64,000 nucleotides of DNA from Solwaraspora sp. WMMD792 (lineage in GTDB: Bacteria > Actinomycetota > Actinomycetes > Mycobacteriales > Micromonosporaceae). The notes under the pieces were generated by a model. The model saw only the letters and a program-made list of their open reading frames with translations. It searched no databases and was not told the origin of the DNA. Position 1 is the stretch's first letter. Each line of letters opens with the position of its first letter. Below, piece after piece: positions 1-8,827 of this stretch. The translations under genes were made by a program, and so were the position numbers. The stretch lies in the NCBI RefSeq assembly GCF_029626105.1, contig NZ_JARUBH010000009.1, positions 744,001 through 808,000 of the forward strand, read 5' to 3'.

Positions 1-1
1 T

Positions 2-3000
2 TTCTACCGCGACGGCGCCACCAGCCACAGCACCGCGCCGACCCGGGGCCTGGTCACCAAGGTCGAGACAGCGCGGTCCCACGACGGCACTACCCCGACC
101 TACCTCACCACCGGCACCACCACCTACGACGCCCACGGCCGGCCGTTGACCGTCACCGACGCCCTCAACCGGACCACGACCACCGCCTACACCCCGGCGT
201 CCGGTGCGCCGACGACGGCCGTCACGGCCACCAACCCGCTCGGTCACGACGCCACCACCACCCTCGACCCGCGTCGTGGCCTGCCGACCGAGGTCAGCGA
301 CATCAACGACAAAGTCTCCACCGGCGTGTACGACCCCCTCGGCCGGCTGACCACGGTGTGGGCCCCCGGCCGGCCCACCACCGAGACACCCGACCTCGAG
401 TACGCGTACACGATCACCAAGACCGCGCCCAGCCACATCCGGACCCGCGCCCTGGGACCGAACGGCAACCAGATCGACAGCTACGACATCTACGACGGGC
501 TGCTGCGGCCCCGGCAGACCCAGGTGACCGCCCCGGACGGTAAACGCACCATCAGCGACACCCAGTACGACGTACGCGGCCAGACGGTCAAGACGTCGAT
601 GTTCTACAACGACGCGTCCGGGCCGACCGGCACCCTGGTCACCTTCGCCGACACCGCCATCGAGTCGCAGACCCGCACCGTGTACGACGGTGCCGGCCGG
701 CCCACCCGTACCCAGCTGTGGTCGGCGAACACCCTGCAGTGGGAGACCGTCACCGGCTACGACGGTGACCGGGTCACCCTCGACCCACCCACCGGCGGCA
801 CCCCCACCACCACACTCGTCGACGCCCGGGGCCGGCAGACCGCCCTACGCCAACACACCGGCTCGTCGCCGACCGGCGCCTACGAGGAGACCAGCTACGG
901 CTACAACCCGCGTGACGAGCTGACCACGGTCACCGACCCGGCCGGGAACCAGTGGACCTACACCTACGACCTGCTCGGCCGGCGTACCGGCACCGTCGAC
1001 CCCGACGCCGGCACCTCCACCAGCACCTACGACAACGCCGACCAGCTGGTCACCACCACCGACGGCCGCGGCGAAACCCTCTGGTACGGCTACGACAACC
1101 TTGGCCGCCGTACCGAGCTGCGCGACGACACCTCCACTGGCGCACTGCGGGCGTCGTGGACGTACGACACCCTTGAGCTCGGTCAGCTGACCTCCGCCAC
1201 CCGCCACCACAATGGTGACGCCTACACGACGGCGGTCACCGGCTATGACGACGGCTACCGGCCCCTCGGCGCCACGGTCACCATCCCGGCCGCCGAAACC
1301 GGGCTGGCCGGCACCTACACCACCAGCCACACGTACCACGACAACGGCACCCCGGCGACCACCAGCCTGCCCGCGATCGGCGGCCTGCCCGCCGAAACCC
1401 TCACCTACGGCTACCACACCGCGTCCGGCCTGCCCACCACCCTCACCACCGGCACCGACACATTCGTCTCCGCGACCAGCTACCACTACGACGGCAGCAT
1501 CGCCCAGCGCGTCCTCGGCACCGGCGGCACCCGTATCCGGGTGTCCTCACCGGTCGAGACCGCGACCCGCCGTCTCGCCGCCTCGCAGGTCGACACCGAA
1601 CACCCCACCACCCCCGACACGTGGGACGACGCCGCCACCACCAGCTACACCTACGACCCCGCCGGCAACGTCACCTCGATGGCCGGCACCACCGCCGGTG
1701 TCGCAGACCAGGCCGAATGCTTCACCTACGACCACCTCCGCCGCCTCACCCAGGCCTGGACCGAAACCACCCCCACCTGCACCACCCCGCAACGCACCGG
1801 CGCCGACCCCTACCGGCAGGCCTTCACCTACGACACCACCGGGAACCGACTTACCGCGACCACCTGGACCGCGACCGGGTCGACGACCGCCACCTCCACC
1901 TACCCCACCCCGGGCAGCCCCCAACCCCACGCCGTCACCGCCGTCGACCACACCGGCGACACCACCCGCACCGACACGTACGCGTACACCACCGGCGGGC
2001 ACACCCAAACCCGCACCGTCGACGGTGTCACCCAGACCCTCACCTGGGACGCGGAAGGCCGCCTCGCCACCACCACCGAACCCGGCCTGGACACCACCAA
2101 CATCTACGACACCTCAGGGAACCGGCTCATCCGCCGCGACACCACCGGCACCACCCTCTACCTCGGCCACACCGAACTCCGCCGCACCACCAGCAACGGC
2201 CAGATCGACGGCACCCGCCACTACCAACACGCCGGCGCCACCATCGCCGTCCGCACCGTCACCGGCCTCACCTGGCTCATCCCCGACCACCACGGCACCA
2301 ACCAGATCAGCATCGACCCCACCACCCACGACCTCACCCGCCGCCGCACCCTCCCCTTCGGCGACACCCGCGGCACCCCACCCACCGCCTGGCCCGACGA
2401 CAAAGGCTTCGTCGGCGGCACACAAGACCCCAACAGCCTCACCCACATCGGCGCACGCCACTACGACCCCACACTCGGACGGTTCATCTCCGTCGACCCC
2501 ATCATGGACCCGGCCGACCCCCAGCAGATGCACGGCTACGCCTACGCCAACAACAACCCCACTACCTACTCGGACCCCACCGGTCTGTACATCACTGGAG
2601 ACAACGACGGTCACGTACGGTCCTATGGGAAAAAGAACGGCAAACACGTCACCAAAAACTACACGCCGAAAAGTGCGTCGCCGGAGTCCTACGAAAAAGT
2701 AACGGTTGTTGCGAACCAGAATTATCGTGTCGAGACCAACGGGTTCGGTCAGGTTTTCCTGAACGACTACCCCATCCCCTCGGGCGGACCCGACGCCGCT
2801 GAGCTAGTGGGATACCTGGCAGAGCACTGCCAAGGTGACCGGTGGTGTCACGGTGAGTTCCATTGTGGGAATTACTTGAGTTGCGACCAGATGAACACAT
2901 ACCTGGACGCAAATGCCGTTTTGTATCAGATTTGTACGAAAGGCTACTGTAGCAATGACTTTTGGGAAAAGGTGGCCGACGACAACATTATTTTGGTCGG

Positions 3001-3832
3001 ACTCGTGCATGGAATGTTCGAAGGGTTGGGGGCCGTCGGTGGCGGTGGTCGTAGGATAAAGACTGGCTTGCCGCTTCACAGTGACTTCCGATACTATTTG
3101 AGTGCCTGCAAGAATAGTTTCGCTTCGGCGACATTGGTCCTCATGGCAGACGGAAGCACCAAGAAGATCGAGCAGGTGGAGGTCGGCGACATGGTGCTGG
3201 CGACCGACCCTGAAACCGGCCGGACTGCGCAAAAAAGTGTCACCGACACGATCACGGGAGATGGCGACAAAAGCCTCGTTGCTGTAACAATCGAGTCAGA
3301 TAAGGGCAATCCGGGAGCCGAAGGTAAAACCCTGATTGCTACCGACCGGCACCCATTCTGGCTTCCAAAACTTGATAAGTGGGTGGATGCTGATGATCTC
3401 GAAATCGGACAATGGCTTCGCACCTCCACTGGCACCTACGTGCAGATTTCGGCGATCAGCCGGTGGGTCGAGCGCCGCACCGTCTACAATCTAACCGTCG
3501 CCGACATCCATACATACTATGTGCTCGCCGACAACACGCCGGTACTTGTGCACAACTGCCCGGTCGCTCCAGGGGGGCGCCCCGGCAAGGATTTCACTCC
3601 TGCCGAGAAAAGGGCAGTGTGGGACGAGAATGGAAATAGTTATGGTGTGAATGTTTGTGAGCGTTGTGGCGTAGAGGTTTCGAAGCCGAGAAAATCGGAG
3701 CGCGGTGTCACTCCACCCACCAACGAAGGGCAGGTTGATCATATCGTACCCAAGTCCCGTGGCGGGTCGGGCGACAGGTCGAACGGACAGTTGCTATGTC
3801 GTTTATGCAACCGGGAGAAGTGGGATAACTAG
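2..3832 (+). CDS. RHS/YD-repeat polymorphic toxin with HINT and HNH nuclease C-terminus (5' partial)
   Basis: Large secreted or wall-associated polymorphic toxin. The frame is open to the left window edge, so the true start lies upstream and the TTG at 146 is not the start. YD/RHS repeats (TYDxxGxxT-type units) run to about nt 2440. The RHS core motif GARHYDPTLGRFISVDP follows at about 2446-2500, then NNNPTTYSDPTGL. After this the base composition becomes clearly less GC-rich. A HINT autoprocessing domain spans about 3107-3559; it starts ACKNSF and ends LVHNC, and it may release the tip. The tip (about 3600-3832) is an HNH nuclease of treble-clef type with CERC, VDHIVPKSRGG and CRLCN, so it probably cuts DNA. 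The downstream DUF4262 gene is the likely immunity partner. Domain identities come from motif recognition; toxicity and secretion are inferred. Confidence 0.9.
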   Translation, partial: FYRDGATSHSTAPTRGLVTKVETARSHDGTTPTYLTTGTTTYDAHGRPLTVTDALNRTTTTAYTPASGAPTTAVTATNPLGHDATTTLDPRRGLPTEVSDINDKVSTGVYDPLGRLTTVWAPGRPTTETPDLEYAYTITKTAPSHIRTRALGPNGNQIDSYDIYDGLLRPRQTQVTAPDGKRTISDTQYDVRGQTVKTSMFYNDASGPTGTLVTFADTAIESQTRTVYDGAGRPTRTQLWSANTLQWETVTGYDGDRVTLDPPTGGTPTTTLVDARGRQTALRQHTGSSPTGAYEETSYGYNPRDELTTVTDPAGNQWTYTYDLLGRRTGTVDPDAGTSTSTYDNADQLVTTTDGRGETLWYGYDNLGRRTELRDDTSTGALRASWTYDTLELGQLTSATRHHNGDAYTTAVTGYDDGYRPLGATVTIPAAETGLAGTYTTSHTYHDNGTPATTSLPAIGGLPAETLTYGYHTASGLPTTLTTGTDTFVSATSYHYDGSIAQRVLGTGGTRIRVSSPVETATRRLAASQVDTEHPTTPDTWDDAATTSYTYDPAGNVTSMAGTTAGVADQAECFTYDHLRRLTQAWTETTPTCTTPQRTGADPYRQAFTYDTTGNRLTATTWTATGSTTATSTYPTPGSPQPHAVTAVDHTGDTTRTDTYAYTTGGHTQTRTVDGVTQTLTWDAEGRLATTTEPGLDTTNIYDTSGNRLIRRDTTGTTLYLGHTELRRTTSNGQIDGTRHYQHAGATIAVRTVTGLTWLIPDHHGTNQISIDPTTHDLTRRRTLPFGDTRGTPPTAWPDDKGFVGGTQDPNSLTHIGARHYDPTLGRFISVDPIMDPADPQQMHGYAYANNNPTTYSDPTGLYITGDNDGHVRSYGKKNGKHVTKNYTPKSASPESYEKVTVVANQNYRVETNGFGQVFLNDYPIPSGGPDAAELVGYLAEHCQGDRWCHGEFHCGNYLSCDQMNTYLDANAVLYQICTKGYCSNDFWEKVADDNIILVGLVHGMFEGLGAVGGGGRRIKTGLPLHSDFRYYLSACKNSFASATLVLMADGSTKKIEQVEVGDMVLATDPETGRTAQKSVTDTITGDGDKSLVAVTIESDKGNPGAEGKTLIATDRHPFWLPKLDKWVDADDLEIGQWLRTSTGTYVQISAISRWVERRTVYNLTVADIHTYYVLADNTPVLVHNCPVAPGGRPGKDFTPAEKRAVWDENGNSYGVNVCERCGVEVSKPRKSERGVTPPTNEGQVDHIVPKSRGGSGDRSNGQLLCRLCNREKWDN

Positions 3833-4363
3833 ATGCAGACAAAGTGGCCGCATGACGAATCCTGTGAGCTTTGTGGTGTTGAGCGTGAGTCAAAAATAAA
3901 GGCCGCTGGTCGGCGTGCTGGCCTGCTCGCAAACATACGCAATTACGGGTTTCATAAAGTGGGTGTGTTTTCTGAGATTCCGGAAGAGCCAAGCTTCTCA
4001 TATTCGATCGGATTATACCACACTCGCGGCCATCCCGAGATCATTATCTTGGGCTTAGATATTGAGACGGAATTTGCGATTCTGGATACAATCGCAGGAC
4101 TCATCAAAGAGGGTGGCGAGTTTCGGCATGGATCTGAATCGTCTGATATATTGAGTAATATGGCAGTCAAGTTTGTGGAATTTTCAAGATCTCATTATGG
4201 GGATTACTTGGGGCAGGCTGAGAACTTTTATCTGACGGACAACTTTCCGGTCCTGATGGTTGCTTGGCCTGATCGTGATGGGGTGTTTCCGTGGGCAGAG
4301 GGAAGTCCGGAATGGCTAATGCGGAGGCAGCCAGCCTTGTGGTCTAGATTGCCGAGTGTGTAG
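3833..4363 (+). CDS. DUF4262 family protein, probable immunity protein for the HNH toxin
   Basis: A 176-residue cytosolic protein. The core FSYSIGLYHTRGHPEIIILGL (about residues 54-74) is typical of DUF4262, a family often found beside polymorphic toxins. The ATG abuts the toxin's TAG with no spacer and lies in the same frame, and the purine-rich end of the toxin gene can serve as its ribosome site. An N-terminal CELCGVE motif (residues 11-17) closely resembles CERCGVE in the toxin tip. Codon use is AT-richer than in the flanking core genes, as in the toxin tip, which suggests that toxin tip and immunity gene arrived together. The immunity role is inferred from position and family. Confidence 0.78.
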   Translation: MQTKWPHDESCELCGVERESKIKAAGRRAGLLANIRNYGFHKVGVFSEIPEEPSFSYSIGLYHTRGHPEIIILGLDIETEFAILDTIAGLIKEGGEFRHGSESSDILSNMAVKFVEFSRSHYGDYLGQAENFYLTDNFPVLMVAWPDRDGVFPWAEGSPEWLMRRQPALWSRLPSV

Positions 4364-4461
4364 TGGTCGTCATGGCTGGTGCTCCAAGTCCTGGCTGCGG
4401 TCCCCGACCCACGTCCCACAGTGGAGGTCGTTCGGAGTCCAGGACCGGCCGGTGACCCGGG

Positions 4462-4650
4462 CTAGAGGTTGTCTAGTAACTCGGTGATACGTTGCCGGTC
4501 AACGGTGTCGACATCATCCCGCCAGGATGATGTTGTGGAGGTGGGCGATCCCAGAAGCGGTGTCGGTCAATGTGTGGGCGGCGCAGGCAATCAGGGACGC
4601 GGTGAAGGAGATCGACAAGTGAACGCTGGCGTGATTCCCGCCGCTCGGTA
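4462..4650 (-). pseudogene. possible degenerate coding remnant (unassigned, perhaps transposase)
   Basis: Read on the minus strand, one frame gives a protein-like stretch (LTDTASGIAHLHNIILAG) ending in TGA near 4530. Another frame then continues with DTVDRQRITELLDNL and a stop at 4462-4464. This would fit a frameshifted C-terminus, possibly of a transposase, but I do not recognise the family. It lies in a 685-bp interval without an intact gene between the toxin locus and ddl. Confidence 0.25.
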
Positions 4651-4651
4651 G

Positions 4652-4837
4652 TTCAGGTCGAGCCGGAGCAACGGGCAGAACAACTGTGTGGAGGCCGCGT
4701 TACTGAGGGACGGCAGTGTGGCGCTACGGGACAGCAAGGACATGTCCGGTCCGGTGCTGCGGTTCGACCCGGGCACGTGGTCGACCTTCGTCGACGGTGT
4801 GAAGGCGGGCGGGCTCGCCTGCACATGGCGCCGGTAG
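4652..4837 (+). pseudogene. DUF397 domain protein, 5'-truncated
   Basis: The frame reads SSRSNGQNNCVEAALL, then LRDSKDMSGPVLRFDPGTW and a stop at 4835-4837. These are the hallmarks of DUF397, a small actinobacterial family (usually about 60-80 residues) that normally sits beside an XRE-type regulator. An in-frame TAG at 4649-4651 comes just before the conserved part, the usual N-terminal Trp is missing, and no regulator gene is nearby. I therefore read it as the surviving 3' part of a lost regulator/DUF397 pair. Confidence 0.7.
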
Positions 4838-4947
4838 CCCGCCGCCCGACGAACGCGGGTCCCGGGTCCTCAGCTACTCGGCGGTTACTCCTTGCATCAT
4901 CAGGAGGATCCCGGGCCGGTCAGGGCACGGTGGGCGGGTACGCAGAG

Positions 4948-5014
4948 TAGGGTCAGCCGCGTGAGCGCGAAGACGTGAACCGCGTACCGCCGGGCTCCCC
5001 CGACCATGCCCGGC
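4948..5014 (+). promoter_or_regulatory. putative ddl leader: -10 box, 5-codon upstream ORF and hairpin
   Basis: A TAGGGT hexamer (4948-4953) resembling a -10 box lies seven bases before a GTG (4961) that opens a five-codon ORF (M-S-A-K-T, TGA at 4976-4978). A 7-bp hairpin (GCCGGGC, 4989-4995, with GCCCGGC, 5008-5014) follows before the ddl start. No good -35 is visible. This could be a leaderless mini-ORF with a regulatory hairpin, but the function is inferred. Confidence 0.35.
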
Positions 5015-5048
5015 GGGCGCGTGCAGGCCGCGAACGAAAGGCACCCCT

Positions 5049-6152
5049 GTGACCAGCCCAGCCAAGACCCGCGTCGCCATCGTCTTCGGCGGCCGCAGCA
5101 CCGAGCACGCGATCTCCTGCGTCAGCGCCGGCAGCATCCTGGCCGCCCTGGACACCGACGAGTACGAGATCGTCCCGGTCGGCATCACCCGCGCCGGGCG
5201 GTGGGTGCTCACCACCGGCGACGGCAGCCAGCTGGCCATCACCGACCGGCAACTGCCGGAGATCACCGACCGGTCCGGCTCGGCCGTGGTGCTGCCCGCC
5301 GACCCGACCGGCAACGGGATCATGGTGCTCGACCCGGCGGACGGCCCGGCCGCCGCCCTGGCCGGCGTCGACGTCGTCTTCCCGGCGCTGCACGGCGCGT
5401 ACGGCGAGGACGGCACCATCCAGGGGCTGCTGGAGATGGCCGGCATCCCGTACGTCGGGGCCGGGGTGTTCGCCTCGGCCGCCGCGATGGACAAGGAGTT
5501 CACCAAGAAGCTGGCCACCGTCGAGGGCATCCCGACCGGTCCGTACGCGGTGCTGCGCCCCGGGGTGAGCCTCAGCGACGCCGACAAGGAGCGCCTCGGC
5601 CTGCCGGTGTTCGTCAAGCCGTCGCGGGCCGGTTCGTCGTACGGCATCACCAAGGTCTCCGACTGGGCCGACCTGGACGCGGCCGTCGCCACCGCCCGGG
5701 AGATCGACCCGAAGGTGCTGATCGAGGCGGCGATCGTCGGCCGTGAGGTCGAGTGCGGGGTGATCGAGGGTGAGGCCGGCGGCGGCCCCGAGGCGTCCCT
5801 GCTGGCCGAGGTACGGGTGGTCACCGACCACGAGTTCTACGACTTCGAGGCCAAGTATCTCGACAACTCCTGCGAGTACGACATCCCGGCCGGGTTGTCG
5901 GAGCAGGTCACCCGGCAGGTGCAGGACTACGCCTGCCGCACGTTCACCGCGCTGGACTGCGCCGGGCTGGCCCGGGTCGACTTCTTCGTCACCGACGACG
6001 ACCAGATCTACCTCAACGAGATCAACACGATGCCGGGGTTCACCCCGACGTCGATGTTCCCGCGGATGTGGGCGGCCGCTGGCCTGGAGTACCCGAAGCT
6101 GGTGGACCGGCTGATCCGTACCGCCCTGAGCCGGGGCACCGGGCTGCGCTGA
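5049..6152 (+). CDS. ddl: D-alanine--D-alanine ligase
   Basis: This ATP-grasp enzyme joins two D-alanines in the cytosol for the peptidoglycan stem peptide. The 367 residues match the family's usual length. Visible motifs are [12 protein letters not shown] near residue 12, [16 protein letters not shown] (about 135-150), the ATP-binding lysine region [13 protein letters not shown] (about 194), EAKYL near 272, and the metal-binding end RVDFFVTDD...[16 protein letters not shown]. The GTG start is preceded by GAAAGG. The gene stands alone and is convergent with the DUF3515 gene. Short AGACCGGA-type repeats fill the 62-bp gap after it. Confidence 0.95.
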   Translation: MTSPAKTRVAIVFGGRSTEHAISCVSAGSILAALDTDEYEIVPVGITRAGRWVLTTGDGSQLAITDRQLPEITDRSGSAVVLPADPTGNGIMVLDPADGPAAALAGVDVVFPALHGAYGEDGTIQGLLEMAGIPYVGAGVFASAAAMDKEFTKKLATVEGIPTGPYAVLRPGVSLSDADKERLGLPVFVKPSRAGSSYGITKVSDWADLDAAVATAREIDPKVLIEAAIVGREVECGVIEGEAGGGPEASLLAEVRVVTDHEFYDFEAKYLDNSCEYDIPAGLSEQVTRQVQDYACRTFTALDCAGLARVDFFVTDDDQIYLNEINTMPGFTPTSMFPRMWAAAGLEYPKLVDRLIRTALSRGTGLR

Positions 6153-6214
6153 CCGACCGCCGGGACCCCAGACCGGACCCGACCAGACCGGATTAGACCG
6201 GACCGGACCCAGAG

Positions 6215-6901
6215 TCAGGCGCGGCAGCCGCGCGGGGCGGCGTCCGCGTCGCTGGGCACCGTCTCGATCAGCGGGTCGGCGAACGCGGTCACCCACTGGC
6301 CCGGTTCGTCGTAGGAGCCGGGCACGCTCACCCGCACCGGGATCTCCCGGTCGACGGTGGTCCAGACGGTGGCGTCGGCCTGCTCGGCGGCGTGCCAGCA
6401 GACCCCGTCCAGCGCGTACACCAGGTCGGTCGGTGGGAACTGCGCCGCCGGCACCCCGCAGGCGACGGTGATCGGTGGTTCGCCGTACGCGGCGTTCTGC
6501 TCGGCGCCGTCGGTGACCCGCCGCTGCGGCAGGTCGCGCAGCGTACCCGGCAGTTGGGAGACCAGCGCCCGGCAGACGATCTCGGCGCGTTCGTCCAACG
6601 CCGGGGCGGCGATCTGCACCGGCGTGGTCGGCACCGGCGCGACACCGGCGGACGCCGACGCCGACGGGTCTGCGGCGGCCCCCGGGTCGTCGTCGGACCC
6701 GGCCGGGGCGAGCCGGCTGAACGCGGCGAGCGCCACGATCACGGTCAACGGCAACGCCACCACGGTCGCCCAGATAGCCGCCTGCCGGGTCGTCCGGTCC
6801 GGCCCACCCGGAGCCGGCCTGTCCGGAGACCGTCCGCCCGGAGCCGGGTCGCCGGCTGCCGGCGACCCGGCGGCAGAGACGTCCACCTGCTCAGTTGTCA
6901 C
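6215..6901 (-). CDS. DUF3515 family membrane-anchored protein
   Basis: An uncharacterised actinobacterial envelope protein of about 228 residues. It has a Pro/Gly-rich cytoplasmic start, one membrane segment (IWATVVALPLTVIVALAAF), and an extracytoplasmic DUF3515 domain with several Trp and Cys residues (VACGVP, GVCWHAAEQ, TVWTTVDREIPVRVSVP). I prefer the GTG at 6901 because it overlaps the TGA of the upstream Lrp-like gene as GTGA, implying translational coupling. A GTG at 6919 would add six residues. Function is unknown; the pairing with an Lrp-domain gene is recurrent in actinomycetes as far as I recall. Confidence 0.82.
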   Translation of the reverse strand: MTTEQVDVSAAGSPAAGDPAPGGRSPDRPAPGGPDRTTRQAAIWATVVALPLTVIVALAAFSRLAPAGSDDDPGAAADPSASASAGVAPVPTTPVQIAAPALDERAEIVCRALVSQLPGTLRDLPQRRVTDGAEQNAAYGEPPITVACGVPAAQFPPTDLVYALDGVCWHAAEQADATVWTTVDREIPVRVSVPGSYDEPGQWVTAFADPLIETVPSDADAAPRGCRA

Positions 6902-7131
6902 AGTCGTACCACCGAACACGTCAGGGTCCGGGTGATGCCCGGCACCATCTGGACCCGGCTGACTATCATCGTCCCGAGTTCGTCCACGGTGTGCGCCTCG
7001 GTGAGCACGACCACGTCGTACGGCCCGGTCACCGCGTCCACCCGGACCACGCCGGAGATGTCCGCGATCGCGTCGGCGACGTCGCGTGCCTTTCCGACTT
7101 CGGTCTGGATGAGGATGTATGCCTGGACCAC
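6898..7131 (-). CDS. Lrp/AsnC ligand-binding (RAM) domain protein
   Basis: A 77-residue protein consisting only of the Lrp/AsnC effector domain (start VVQAYILIQTEVGKARDVAD; also GPYDVVVLTEA and ITRTLTCSVVRL). No helix-turn-helix is present, so it probably binds an amino acid or similar ligand and oligomerises rather than binding DNA itself. The GTG at 7131 gives the length normal for these stand-alone proteins; the longer open frame upstream is a shadow of thiL. It is the first gene of a two-gene unit with the DUF3515 gene and diverges from thiL. Confidence 0.85.
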   Translation of the reverse strand: MVQAYILIQTEVGKARDVADAIADISGVVRVDAVTGPYDVVVLTEAHTVDELGTMIVSRVQMVPGITRTLTCSVVRL

Positions 7132-7243
7132 GACCCGACTCCTATCCGCCGCCCGGGAGCGGCTCGAACGTGAAACTACCGTACGGAGCAGGCCGGATTC
7201 ATGACGGTGCCCGAGTGGAGACGACAATGATCGAGGTGGACCG

Positions 7244-8182
7244 GTGAATGTGGCACAGGCCGGTGAATTCGGGCTCATCTCCCGGGTCACCGCGCGGCTG
7301 CACCCGGGGGCCGCCACCCTGCTCGGCCCCGGCGACGACGCGGCCGTGGTGGCCGCCTCGGACGGCCGGGTGGTCGCCTCCACCGACGTGCTCGTCGAGG
7401 GCCGGCACTTCCGGCGGGACTGGTCCAGCGCCGTCGACGTCGGCCACCGCGCGGCCGCCGCGAACCTCGCCGACATCGTGGCGATGGGGGCGGTGCCGAC
7501 CTCGCTGCTGGTGGCGCTCTGCGCCCCGCCGGAGACCGACGCCGGCTGGGCCGAGGACCTGGCGGTCGGCCTGTCCGACGAGGCGGCCAAGGTCGGCGCG
7601 AGCGTGGTCGGCGGCGACATGTCGGCCAGCCCGACCCTGACCATCGCGGTGACCGCCCTCGGCGACCTGCACGGCGCCACCCCGGTGCTGCGCAGCGGCG
7701 CGCACGCCGGTGACGTGCTGGCCATCGCGGGCCGGCTCGGCTACGCCGCCGCCGGCTACACGGTGCTGTCCCGGGGCTTCCGGTCACCGAAGCTGCTCGT
7801 GGAGGCGTACCGACGCCCCGAGGTGCCGTACGCCGCCGGCCCGGCCGCCGCGAACGTCGGCGCCAGCGCCATGATCGACATCTCGGACGGGCTGATCGCC
7901 GACCTGGGCCACGTCGCCACCGCCAGCCGGGTCGGTATCGACCTGCGCCGGGCCGCCTTCGAGGTGCCGCCGCAGATGCGCGACACCGCCAACGCGCTCG
8001 GCGTCGACCCGTACCAGTGGATCTTCGGCGGTGGTGACGACCACGCCCTGGCCGCGACGTTCCCCGAGGATCTGCCGCTGCCCAAGGGCTGGCGGCGGGT
8101 CGGCCACGTGGTCAAGGGCGCCGGGGTCACCGTCGACGGCCAGCCCTACCAGGGCGTCGCCGGCTGGGAACACTTCCAGTGA
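7244..8182 (+). CDS. thiL: thiamine-monophosphate kinase
   Basis: Phosphorylates thiamine monophosphate to thiamine diphosphate with ATP, the last step of cofactor synthesis. The 312-residue length is normal. The N-terminal GEFGLISRVTARL, the glycine/acidic metal-nucleotide site LLGPGDDAAVV (about 29-39), STDVLVEGRHF, AAANLADIVAMGA and GGDMSAS are classic ThiL motifs. ISDGLIADLGH and GGGDDHALAAT follow in the C-terminal half. The GTG start follows a GAGGTGGACC stretch. Its divergence from the Lrp-like gene leaves 112 bp for two promoters. Confidence 0.95.
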   Translation: MNVAQAGEFGLISRVTARLHPGAATLLGPGDDAAVVAASDGRVVASTDVLVEGRHFRRDWSSAVDVGHRAAAANLADIVAMGAVPTSLLVALCAPPETDAGWAEDLAVGLSDEAAKVGASVVGGDMSASPTLTIAVTALGDLHGATPVLRSGAHAGDVLAIAGRLGYAAAGYTVLSRGFRSPKLLVEAYRRPEVPYAAGPAAANVGASAMIDISDGLIADLGHVATASRVGIDLRRAAFEVPPQMRDTANALGVDPYQWIFGGGDDHALAATFPEDLPLPKGWRRVGHVVKGAGVTVDGQPYQGVAGWEHFQ

Positions 8183-8236
8183 AGCCGCGCCGGTCACCGC
8201 TGAGCCACCGCCGGTGACCGCACTACGCTTTACCGC

Positions 8237-8731
8237 GTGACTGATCTGCTTCAGGCCGGCGTCGAGATCCGCCGGGTCCGCTACACCGACGCGGTGGCGC
8301 AACGCCTGGTGGCCGCCGCCATGGCCGATCTGGGTGCCCGCTACGGCGGCACCGGCGACGACACCCCGGTCGACCCGACCCACTTCGACCCGCCCGGCGG
8401 TGCCTTCCTGATCGCCCACCTGGACGGGGCACCGGCCGGCTGCGCCGGCTGGCGCAGCCACGGCAGCTCCGGCGAGGACGCCGAGCTGAAGCGGATGTAC
8501 GTCGCCGACGCCGCCCGCGGTCGCGGGGTGGCCCGCGCGCTGCTCGCCGCCGTCGAACGCTCCGCCGCCGGCCAGGGCCGCCGCCGGGTCATCCTGGAGT
8601 GCGGCGACAAGCAGCCCGAGGCGATCGCACTCTACAGCAGCTGCGGGTACGCCCGGATCCCGAACTTCGGCTACTACCGGGACTCGCCGGGCTGCCTGTC
8701 CTTCGGCCGGGTACTCACCGCCGACTGGTGA
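8237..8731 (+). CDS. GNAT family N-acetyltransferase
   Basis: A 164-residue cytosolic acetyl-CoA-dependent acyltransferase; substrate unknown. The acetyl-CoA-binding core reads LKRMYVADAARGRGVARALL (about residues 79-98), followed by ILECGDKQPEAIALYSSCGY, the common end of the fold. A TACGCT hexamer lies seven bases before the GTG, so the mRNA may be leaderless; no ribosome site is evident. A strong hairpin follows the stop. Confidence 0.88.
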   Translation: MTDLLQAGVEIRRVRYTDAVAQRLVAAAMADLGARYGGTGDDTPVDPTHFDPPGGAFLIAHLDGAPAGCAGWRSHGSSGEDAELKRMYVADAARGRGVARALLAAVERSAAGQGRRRVILECGDKQPEAIALYSSCGYARIPNFGYYRDSPGCLSFGRVLTADW

Positions 8732-8766
8732 CGGATGCTCACCGCCGGCTGGTGACCGTACACAGT

Positions 8767-8798
8767 CAGCCGCCGGACCCGATCGGGTCCGGCGGCTG
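8767..8798. terminator. bidirectional terminator-like hairpin
   Basis: A perfect 15-bp inverted repeat (CAGCCGCCGGACCCG paired with its complement, two bases between) sits exactly between the convergent GNAT and rpmB genes. There is no T-run, as is common in high-GC actinomycetes. Its symmetry and position suggest that it stops transcription from both sides. Confidence 0.75.
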
Positions 8799-8827
8799 CT
8801 CAAACGTCGAGGTCGTGGGCGGCGCGG

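Noticed and set aside
146-148. TTG start of the RHS toxin
   Set aside because: The frame stays open to the window edge and upstream codons continue YD-repeat-like sequence, so the gene is only cut by the window.
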